A stretch of 5,331 nucleotides of DNA from Burkholderiales bacterium (GTDB lineage: Bacteria > Pseudomonadota > Gammaproteobacteria > Burkholderiales > SG8-39), in the NCBI GenBank assembly GCA_005777205.1, contig SXNB01000217.1, forward strand, positions 1 through 5,331, written 5' to 3'. The notes beneath the pieces were generated by a model that did not search any database, was not told the DNA's origin, and was given only the letters and a program-made list of their open reading frames with translations. A program made the translations under genes and the position numbers. Within the stretch, counting starts at the first letter, position 1. Each line of letters begins with the position of its first letter. Of the stretch, positions 1 to 4,633 are shown in pieces.

Positions 1-71
1 AGCGCGCCGGCGCTGACGGCATCCTCACCTACTTCGCGCTCGACGCGGCGAAGGCGCTCAAGGGCGCATGA
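1..71 (+). CDS. hemB: Delta-aminolevulinic acid dehydratase (porphobilinogen synthase), C-terminal end only
   Basis: Only the last 22 complete codons lie in the window, ending at TGA 69-71. They read RAGADGILTYFALDAAKALK and then GA. This matches the conserved end of HemB, where a K-R-A-G-A-D-x-I-L-T-Y-F/Y-A segment forms the last strand and helix of the TIM barrel. The two leading bases (AG) are compatible with the expected lysine codon. HemB condenses two 5-aminolevulinate molecules into porphobilinogen in the cytoplasm, the first shared step of tetrapyrrole synthesis. The active-site lysines and metal ligands lie outside the window, so the enzyme subtype cannot be judged. The gene converges on dsbD with 7 nt between stops. 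The call rests on a short but very characteristic tail. Confidence 0.85.
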   Translation, partial: RAGADGILTYFALDAAKALKGA

Positions 72-87
72 GCAGCGCTCAGGCGCC
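63..87. terminator. Hairpin covering both convergent stop codons (hemB / dsbD)
   Basis: Bases 63-67 (GGCGC) and 69-73 (TGAGC) pair with 77-81 (GCTCA) and 83-87 (GCGCC). This gives a 10-bp stem broken only by an A/G mismatch (68 with 82) and a 3-nt loop at 74-76. The hemB stop (69-71) sits in the left arm and the dsbD stop (complement of 79-81) in the right arm. No T-run follows on either strand, so it is not a classical intrinsic terminator. It may act as a shared 3' end structure or processing barrier. The pairing is seen directly; the role is inferred. Confidence 0.45.
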
Positions 88-1650
88 GGGGCCCGACAGC
101 AGCTCGAGCGACTTCAGGAACCGCTCGGCATTCTGGTAGCCGATCACCCGCAGGCCACGAATTTCCTTGCCGCTCTCGTCGAAGAAGATGATTCCGGGAG
201 GTCCGAACAGGCGGAAGCGCTTGAGCAGCTCCTTGTGCGCGTCGCTGTTGGCGGTGACGTCGGTCTGCAGGAGCAGCATGCGCTCCAGCTTCGCTTTGAC
301 ACGCGGGTCGCTGAAAGTGAACGCCTCCATTTCCTTGCAGGACACGCACCAGTCGGCATAGAAATCGAGCAGCACGGGGCGACCCGGCGCGCGCAGCTTT
401 TCCTCCAGTTGCGCGACGGAGTCGACGCGCACGAAGTGCGTGCCCTCCTTAGCCGGGCTGATCGCCGGGCCGATCACCGGCCAGGCCACCCATACCGCGA
501 CCCCCAGCAGGAGCGCGCCGAAGAAGCGCAGCACATGCCGCATCCAGGGCCCAGACCTGGGCAACAAGGCGCCCCCGGACACGCCAACGGCAATGAGCGG
601 CACGCCCATGCCAAGCGCCATCACGAACAGCGCCGCCCCGCCTAGCGCCACGTCCCGCGTCTGGCCGATGTAGAGCAGCGCACCCGCCAGCGGCGCGGCA
701 ACGCAGGGGCTGACGATGAGCGCCGAGAACGCACCCATCGCCGCCACCGAACCGACGCGACCGCCGGTGAGCCGGCCCTGCGCAGACTGCAGGCGAAGGC
801 GCAGAAACCCGGGCAGCTGGAGTTCATAAAGCCCGAACATGGACAGCGCGAGCACCACGAAGACCAGCGCGAAGGTGAGCAGCACCCAGGCGTTCTGCAG
901 CGCCGCGACAATGTAAGTGCCCGACCAGCCCGCGACCACGCCGGCGGCGGCGTAAGTCCCCGCCATGCCCAGTACGTACGCCAGCGACAGCAGGAACGCG
1001 CGCCGCTTGCCAATGTTCGCGCCCTCGCCAGCGATGATGCCGGACAGGATTGGGATCATCGGCAGCACGCAGGGGGTGAACGCCAGCAGAAGCCCCAACC
1101 CCAGGAAGCTCGCCAGCACCAGCGCGAGGCTCCCGGATTCGAACAAGTGCGCCATCTCGAGGTCGCTGGCGCGGCCAGCGAGTTCGACAAGGCCGCTGAA
1201 CGTACTGCTTTGCGACGCCCCGGTCCCGCCGGTGAACGCGGCCAGGCGCAACGACACCTGCGAATCCATGGGCACGTAGCACACGCCGGCGTCGGCGCAG
1301 CCCTGCGAGATGACCTTGAGGCGCAGCGTGCCGTCCGTGCTCTCCACTGGAAGGCGGATGGCGACGCGCTTGCGGTAGGTTTCCACTTCGCCGAAGAACT
1401 CATCCTTCTTGCGCTCGCCTGCCGGAAACTCAGCGGCGCCCAGCTTCGCACCGGGCTCGGCCGCGAAGCGGAACTTGTCGCGGTACATGTAATAGCCGTC
1501 GGCGATGACGAAACTCACCTCCGCGGTGCGCGCATCTAGCGCCCGCGCCGAGATGCGGAACGCCTTTTCGGGCTCGAGCAGGTCATCCGGGCTCGCCGCG
1601 TGAGCGGATCCGGAGGCAAGCGCCAGGAGCAGAAGTAGGAGGCGGATCAT
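79..1650 (-). CDS. dsbD: Thiol:disulfide interchange protein DsbD, form with a 6-helix membrane core
   Basis: DsbD passes electrons from cytoplasmic thioredoxin across the inner membrane to periplasmic partners such as DsbC and the cytochrome c maturation thioredoxin. The start at 1650 is chosen because MIRLLLLLLALASGSAHA is a signal peptide and its ATG overlaps the cutA stop as ATGA; the open frame runs 12 codons further upstream inside cutA. The product is 523 residues. Domains in order are: periplasmic alpha domain (about 20-165) with Cys118 and Cys124 in QGCADAGVCYVP; membrane beta domain (about 174-396) with Cys194 in FTPCVLPMIP and Cys316 in SPCVAAP; and a thioredoxin-like gamma domain (about 405-520) with Cys435/Cys438 in YADWCVSCKE. 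Cysteine spacing within alpha and within beta (6 and 122) equals that of the E. coli protein as I recall it. Only six hydrophobic helices are seen after the alpha domain (near 174-203, 217-240, 251-277, 300-328, 334-358, 372-396). DsbD normally has eight, so the last hairpin seems absent. Last gene of the SDR-cutA-dsbD operon. Confidence 0.95.
   Translation of the reverse strand: MIRLLLLLLALASGSAHAASPDDLLEPEKAFRISARALDARTAEVSFVIADGYYMYRDKFRFAAEPGAKLGAAEFPAGERKKDEFFGEVETYRKRVAIRLPVESTDGTLRLKVISQGCADAGVCYVPMDSQVSLRLAAFTGGTGASQSSTFSGLVELAGRASDLEMAHLFESGSLALVLASFLGLGLLLAFTPCVLPMIPILSGIIAGEGANIGKRRAFLLSLAYVLGMAGTYAAAGVVAGWSGTYIVAALQNAWVLLTFALVFVVLALSMFGLYELQLPGFLRLRLQSAQGRLTGGRVGSVAAMGAFSALIVSPCVAAPLAGALLYIGQTRDVALGGAALFVMALGMGVPLIAVGVSGGALLPRSGPWMRHVLRFFGALLLGVAVWVAWPVIGPAISPAKEGTHFVRVDSVAQLEEKLRAPGRPVLLDFYADWCVSCKEMEAFTFSDPRVKAKLERMLLLQTDVTANSDAHKELLKRFRLFGPPGIIFFDESGKEIRGLRVIGYQNAERFLKSLELLSGPGA
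452..475. repeat. 12-nt tandem duplication inside dsbD, at the beta/gamma junction
   Basis: GCCGGGCTGATC (452-463) is followed directly by GCCGGGCCGATC (464-475), 11 of 12 bases identical. On the coding strand it encodes IGPA then ISPA (DsbD residues 393-400). It sits at the end of membrane helix 6, just before the periplasmic linker, where other DsbD proteins continue into helices 7 and 8. Confidence 0.8.
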
Positions 1651-1976
1651 GGGGGCAGGGATGAGTCGGTCTCGGACGCGATCCATTTCAGGTATTCTGG
1701 CAGGCCGCGTTCGATTGGGACCGCGATAATCTCCGGAAGTTTGTAGGGATGGGCGGCGCGGATCGCCTCCTCGAGTTCGGCGTAGCGCTCCGTCGTGGTC
1801 TTTGCCAGCAGCGGATGCTCCTCATCGCGCCGCAGTTCGCCCTTCCAGCGGTACACCGAGGCGCAGGGCGCGAGGAGATTCACGCAGGCGGCGAGGCGCC
1901 TATCCACCAGCGCTTCCGCGAGGCGCTCGGCGCTCGCCCGGTCAGGCAGGTTGGTCAGCACCAGCAGCGTGGGCAT
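1647..1976 (-). CDS. cutA: Divalent-cation tolerance protein CutA
   Basis: A 109-residue protein of the CutA1 family, small cytoplasmic trimers with a ferredoxin-like fold. The family was linked to copper and other divalent-cation tolerance in E. coli, but its molecular role is still unsettled. Family landmarks are visible: VLTNLPDRASAERLAEALV at the N-terminus, AACVN with Cys31, VYRWKGE (41-47), a KTT segment (59-61), HPYKLPEII (76-84) and GLPEYLKWI (91-99). Length is normal for the family. The start is supported by AAGGA at 1988-1984, 7 nt upstream of the ATG and inside the preceding SDR gene. The coding region overlaps the SDR 3' end by 35 nt and the dsbD start by 4 nt, so the three are probably co-transcribed and translationally coupled. 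A cutA-dsbD pairing is also known in E. coli. Confidence 0.95.
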   Translation of the reverse strand: MPTLLVLTNLPDRASAERLAEALVDRRLAACVNLLAPCASVYRWKGELRRDEEHPLLAKTTTERYAELEEAIRAAHPYKLPEIIAVPIERGLPEYLKWIASETDSSLPP

Positions 1977-2796
1977 GCTTCAATCCTTCGAACACCGTCG
2001 GAAACGCTAGGCGCAGGCCGAGCACACGCTTCAGGCGCGCATTCTCGAGTCGCCTTGATTCGCCCATGAAGGACAGCAACTCCGGGCGGATCCGGGACGC
2101 CGACTCGGCGCGCGCGATGCGCGGCGGGCGCGGCAGGCCGGCGTGGTCCGCGACCAGATCCATCCATTCACCCATTTTCAGGCGGCTGTCGTCGCTCGCA
2201 TTGTAGGTCCCGGCGGGTGCATCGGCCTGCAGCGCGCGCGCGCAGGCGGTGGCGAGGTCCTCGGCGTGGATGTGGTTAGTGAACAGGTCGTCCTCGTCCC
2301 GCAGCACCGGCGTGCCGGCGCGCACGCGATCCACCGGCAGCCGGTCGGCGGCGTAGATGCCCGGCGCGCGCAGCACCACCAGGGCAACGCCACGCGCCGT
2401 GCACCATATTGCAAGCTGGCGCTCCGCATCGACGCGCCGGGCCGCGCGCGGGGTCTGCGGATTCACCGGCCGCGATTCGTCCACAGTCGCACCGGCGCAA
2501 TCACCGTAGACGCCGCTCGTGCTGACGTAGACCACCCGGCTGGGTAGAATGCGGGCCTTTTCCAGCATCGTGAGCAGGTTCGCGGTGCGTGGGTCGGTTT
2601 CTCCGGACGACGGGGGCGGCGCGCAGTGGAGCACGGCGTCCGCCTCGATCCCCAAAAGGGTTTCGGGCCGGTCTAGGTCGAAGCCCGCGGTGCGCGAGCC
2701 TCGCTGGCAGTCGAACGCGGGCTCCAGACGCGGCAGGGCGCGACGCGCGACGTCCCCGAAACCGACGAGCAGCAGGCGCTTTTTTGCCGTAGTCAT
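1942..2796 (-). CDS. Atypical SDR family protein, NAD-dependent epimerase/dehydratase-like
   Basis: A 284-residue Rossmann-fold protein of the extended/atypical short-chain dehydrogenase group (YeeZ-like, COG0451 type). The nucleotide-binding loop is KKRLLLVGFGDVARRALPRL (6-25), a GxGxxA form in place of the usual GxxGxxG. The central strand and turn VVYVSTSGVYGD (88-99) is typical. Where extended SDRs have the catalytic YxxxK (as in SPYGRSKLEAE), this protein reads TPRAARRVDAE (115-125), so both Tyr and Lys appear replaced by Arg. Later landmarks are VLRAPGIYAADR (141-152), TNHIHAEDLA (173-182), GTYNASDD (196-203) and an SFMGESRRLENARLKRVLG C-terminal helix (242-260). A redox or epimerase role is doubtful, and binding of a nucleotide cofactor is more likely than classical catalysis. 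The start at 2796 gives the Rossmann strand its normal position; an ATG at 2811 is an alternative. It heads the minus-strand operon. Substrate unknown. Confidence 0.85.
   Translation of the reverse strand: MTTAKKRLLLVGFGDVARRALPRLEPAFDCQRGSRTAGFDLDRPETLLGIEADAVLHCAPPPSSGETDPRTANLLTMLEKARILPSRVVYVSTSGVYGDCAGATVDESRPVNPQTPRAARRVDAERQLAIWCTARGVALVVLRAPGIYAADRLPVDRVRAGTPVLRDEDDLFTNHIHAEDLATACARALQADAPAGTYNASDDSRLKMGEWMDLVADHAGLPRPPRIARAESASRIRPELLSFMGESRRLENARLKRVLGLRLAFPTVFEGLKHAHAAGADQPA
1984..1988 (-). promoter_or_regulatory. Ribosome binding site of cutA inside the SDR gene
   Basis: The minus strand reads AAGGA followed by seven bases (TTGAAGC) and then the cutA ATG at 1976. It is the clearest Shine-Dalgarno sequence of the operon and fixes the cutA start despite the 35-nt overlap with the upstream gene. 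Confidence 0.7.
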
Positions 2797-2809
2797 CCTC
2801 ACAACGGAC

Positions 2810-2815
2810 ATTGTA
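2810..2815 (-). promoter_or_regulatory. Possible -10 element for the SDR-cutA-dsbD operon
   Basis: The minus strand reads TACAAT here, 5 of 6 to the TATAAT consensus, preceded by TTGTGCA. No good -35 hexamer lies 16-18 nt upstream. If used, transcription would start only a few bases before the ATG at 2796, giving an almost leaderless mRNA. It overlaps the first base of the divergent gene's start codon. Weak evidence. Confidence 0.3.
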
Positions 2816-3837
2816 TGCACAACGTCACGATCCAGCCCGCAGGCCAATCCTTCCAGGTCGAGGAGGACGAGGCTGTGCTCGTCGCCGCGTTGCGCCAGGG
2901 GATCGTGCTGCCCTACGGCTGCAAGAACGGCGCCTGCGGTAGCTGCAAGGGCAAGATCCTCTCGGGCAGCGTGGATTACGGCGCTTACCAGACGAAAGCC
3001 CTCACCGACGACGAGAAGGCGCAGGGCAAGGCACTGTTCTGTCAGGCCAAGCCGCTGTCGGACCTCGTGATCGAGGCACGCACCGTCGGCGCCGCCAAGG
3101 ACATCCAGGTGAAGACGCTGCCCTGCCGGGTACAAAAGATGGAGCCCCTGGCCGAGGATGTCATGGTGCTGCACCTCAAGCTGCCGGCGAACGAGAAGCT
3201 TGTGTTCCTTGCCGGCCAGTATATCGAGTTCCTGCTGAAGGAAGGCGCGCGGCGCAGCTTCTCGATGGCCAACGCGCCGCACGACGCCGATTTGCTGCAA
3301 CTTCATGTGCGCCACGTCGCCGGCGGCCAATTCACCGACCACGTCTTCGGCAAGATGAAGGAACGCGACATCCTGCGCTTCGAGGGGCCGCTGGGCACCT
3401 TCTTCCTGCGCGAGGATTCCAGCAAGCCGATGGTGTTCGTCGCCTCCGGCACCGGCTTCGCGCCCATCAAGGCGGTGATCGAGCACATGATCCACAAGGG
3501 CATCGTCCGGCCGATGACGCTCTACTGGGGCGGACGGCGGTCTAGGGACCTGTACCTGAACGCGCTTGCCGAGGATTGGGCAGCGCAGGGTCATCTCAAA
3601 TACGTGCCGGTGATTTCGGACGCGCTGCCCGAGGACAACTGGACCGGGCGCACCGGATTTGTCCACCGCGCCGTGATGCAGGACTTCCCGGACCTCTCCG
3701 GGCACCAGGTCTATGCCTGCGGCGTGCCCGTCATGGTGGATTCGGCGAAGAAGGACTTCCTCGGGCAGTGCCGGCTGCCCGAAGACGAGTTCTACGCCGA
3801 CACCTTCACCACGCAGGCGGACCTGGCACCCCGTTGA
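2815..3837 (+). CDS. 2Fe-2S ferredoxin / FAD / NAD(P)H reductase, CDP-6-deoxy-delta-3,4-glucoseen reductase-like
   Basis: A 340-residue cytoplasmic electron-transfer flavoprotein with three modules. The N-terminal plant-type ferredoxin domain (about 1-92) holds Cys36, Cys41, Cys44 and Cys76 (YGCKNGACGSCKGK and LFCQAKP), the complete 2Fe-2S ligand set. The FAD domain (about 100-200) contains RSFSMAN (147-153), the RxYS-type flavin motif with Phe in place of Tyr. The NAD(P)H domain has ASGTGFAPIKA (210-220), the YACGVPVMVD loop (300-309) and the terminal EFYADTF (325-331). The best-known relatives reduce CDP-deoxyhexose intermediates or feed oxygenases. No sugar-nucleotide or O-antigen gene and no oxygenase is nearby, so the annotated name reflects similarity only and the true electron acceptor is unknown. 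The start gives the normal N-terminus of the ferredoxin domain, although the only upstream Shine-Dalgarno-like bases are a weak CGGA at 2805-2808. Divergent from the SDR gene. Confidence 0.9.
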   Translation: MHNVTIQPAGQSFQVEEDEAVLVAALRQGIVLPYGCKNGACGSCKGKILSGSVDYGAYQTKALTDDEKAQGKALFCQAKPLSDLVIEARTVGAAKDIQVKTLPCRVQKMEPLAEDVMVLHLKLPANEKLVFLAGQYIEFLLKEGARRSFSMANAPHDADLLQLHVRHVAGGQFTDHVFGKMKERDILRFEGPLGTFFLREDSSKPMVFVASGTGFAPIKAVIEHMIHKGIVRPMTLYWGGRRSRDLYLNALAEDWAAQGHLKYVPVISDALPEDNWTGRTGFVHRAVMQDFPDLSGHQVYACGVPVMVDSAKKDFLGQCRLPEDEFYADTFTTQADLAPR

Positions 3838-3838
3838 A

Positions 3839-3881
3839 GTCTGGCCGTTGGGGTCGTTTCAAGGATTGCCTGCGGCCAGGC
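3839..3881 (+). repeat. Inverted repeat right after the reductase stop codon
   Basis: Bases 3839-3847 (GTCTGGCCG) pair with 3873-3881 (CGGCCAGGC): nine pairs including one T-G wobble, around a 25-nt loop. It begins two bases after the TGA. No T-run follows, so intrinsic termination is unlikely. It could stabilise the 3' end or be chance in GC-rich DNA. Confidence 0.35.
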
Positions 3882-3993
3882 GCCTGTTCAATCGTTCCAG
3901 TTGACGTTGCGCGAATCCGCTGCAGTCCGCACCTTAGTCCTGCACACAGGGCACACACCATCCCATGAACGAGCCCTTACAGCCGAAGCGGAG

Positions 3994-4021
3994 AAACGAA
4001 AAGGCCGAGCGAGCCCGACCT
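3994..4021 (-). terminator. Intrinsic terminator of the cytochrome c gene
   Basis: On the minus strand AGGTCGGG (4021-4014), loop CTCG, then CTCGGCCT (4009-4002) form an eight-pair stem with two G-T wobbles. It is followed by TTTCGTTT (4001-3994), which with the last stem base makes a run of four T. It starts 29 nt after the cytochrome c stop codon. A GC-rich stem with a trailing T tract is the standard Rho-independent layout. Confidence 0.7.
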
Positions 4022-4050
4022 CTTACCTTCCGCGAATCAGGCCCCGGCGT

Positions 4051-4362
4051 CTAGTTGACCGCCAACAGCCACTTCACCAGCGCCTGGATATCGGCATCCG
4101 GCACGGCGGAGTTCGGCGGCATGGGGATCTGGCCCCAGACCCCGGTGCCGCCGTTCTTGACCTTGGCGGCCAGCTTGGCGGCCGCATCCTTCTGGCCGGC
4201 GTACTTCTTGGCGATGTCCACGTAGGTCGGGCCCACGGTCTTGGCGCCCTTCACGTTGTGGCAGGCGACGCACGAGTGCTTCTTGGCGAGGTCCTCGCTG
4301 GCCTGGGCCGGAATCGCCGCAACCGCGGCCAAGGCCGCGAAAACAAACAGCTTATTCCTCAT
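4051..4362 (-). CDS. Periplasmic class I cytochrome c, c551/c552 type
   Basis: A 103-residue precursor. Residues 1-21 (MRNKLFVFAALAAVAAIPAQA) form a signal peptide with an AxA-type cleavage site, leaving a mature protein of about 82 residues, the classical size of cytochrome c551. The haem is attached through Cys31 and Cys34 with His35 as axial ligand (CVACH), and Met81 in GQIPMPPN is the expected sixth ligand. KTVGPTYVDIAKKYAGQ (41-57) and NGGTGVWG (70-77) are further hallmarks of the c551 group. It should shuttle single electrons in the periplasm, for example between the bc1 complex and a terminal oxidase or reductase; the partner cannot be told from here. The start is supported by AAGGAA ending 4 nt before the ATG. 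The gene stands alone, with its own predicted promoter and terminator. Its CxxCH cysteines would need the periplasmic reducing pathway fed by DsbD, encoded in the same window. Confidence 0.93.
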   Translation of the reverse strand: MRNKLFVFAALAAVAAIPAQASEDLAKKHSCVACHNVKGAKTVGPTYVDIAKKYAGQKDAAAKLAAKVKNGGTGVWGQIPMPPNSAVPDADIQALVKWLLAVN

Positions 4363-4389
4363 GGGGTTCCTTTTCCCGAATCGGCCGCC

Positions 4390-4417
4390 ATGCTACCGGA
4401 ACGGGCCGGTTTTGCAA
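4390..4417 (-). promoter_or_regulatory. Predicted promoter of the cytochrome c gene
   Basis: The minus strand shows TTGCAA (4417-4412), a 16-nt spacer and TAGCAT (4395-4390), each 4 of 6 to the sigma-70 consensus. Transcription would start near 4383, giving a leader of about 20 nt that carries the AAGGAA ribosome binding site. Spacing and position fit well; the hexamers are only moderate. Confidence 0.45.
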
Positions 4418-4501
4418 GCTGGCGAGGCAGTCCTGAAAGCCGACTAACGCACAGCCACTGCATCGCGTTGACTGTCAGTACGGGCCCCCGGGGCGATCGC
4501 A

Positions 4502-4633
4502 GTGTTTACGAAGACCGCCGACCTGCCGATCATCCGTCGCTTCGGCCGCTTCCCACACCGCAGCGCGGCGCTCGGCCGGGAAAGCACTGCGGCCGAGATC
4601 GAGTTCCTCAAGGAGCCCGCATCAAGTTTCTAA
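4502..4633 (+). pseudogene. C-terminal remnant of a DUF924 family gene
   Basis: Reading in frame to the TAA at 4631-4633 gives about 43 residues. The segment IIRRFGRFPHRSAALGRES (4529-4585) followed by TAAEIEFLKEP and a final SSF closely resembles the C-terminus of DUF924 proteins, recalled as RFGRFPHRNxxLGRxSTxEExxFL. Full proteins of that family are near 180 residues, so most of the gene is missing. In the same frame a TGA occurs at 4469-4471, and the residues between it and about 4520 do not look like the family. I saw no continuation in the other two plus-strand frames. The tail is intact with no internal stop, which suggests a fairly recent loss of the 5' part or a large rearrangement. 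A GTG at 4502 preceded by a G-rich stretch could start a 43-residue peptide, but I have no reason to think it is made. The last 12 nt overlap the 3' end of ilvD. Family assignment is from memory of the motif; DUF924 function is unknown. Confidence 0.7.

Larger units (their letters stand above)
3838..4050. other. Gene-free stretch between the reductase and cytochrome c genes
   Basis: These 213 nt separate two convergent genes. They contain a long-loop inverted repeat just after the reductase stop and the cytochrome c terminator at the right-hand end, both listed separately. A short minus-strand frame (3859-3933) ends QRQLERLNRRLAAGNP, which looks like a helical protein C-terminus but begins right after a stop codon; it could be a decayed gene end or chance. 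Nothing else convincing was found here. Confidence 0.6.

Noticed and set aside
1651..1686. A 12-codon N-terminal extension of DsbD starting at 1686.
   Set aside because: It lies within cutA, places charged residues before the signal peptide, and the ATGA overlap start at 1650 gives a normal signal sequence.
2549..3070. Plus-strand 173-codon frame rich in Arg and Ser spanning the divergent start region.
   Set aside because: It is out of frame with the reductase and antisense to the SDR gene, both supported by family motifs.
2797..3705. The SDR reading frame stays open far upstream, antisense to the reductase, which would give a 587-residue protein.
   Set aside because: The extension is the complement of a confidently identified reductase gene and shows no domain of its own. 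The Rossmann fold starts normally at the ATG at 2796.
3965..4054. Small plus-strand frame beginning MNEPLQPKRRNEKAE (29 residues).
   Set aside because: It runs through the cytochrome c terminator and into its stop codon, has no ribosome binding site, and matches nothing I recognise.
4484..4500. GC-rich palindromic bases (around CCCCCGGGG and GCGATCGC) upstream of the DUF924 remnant.
   Set aside because: Short palindromes like these are expected by chance in DNA of this composition, and I see no repeat or paired half-sites pointing to an operator.
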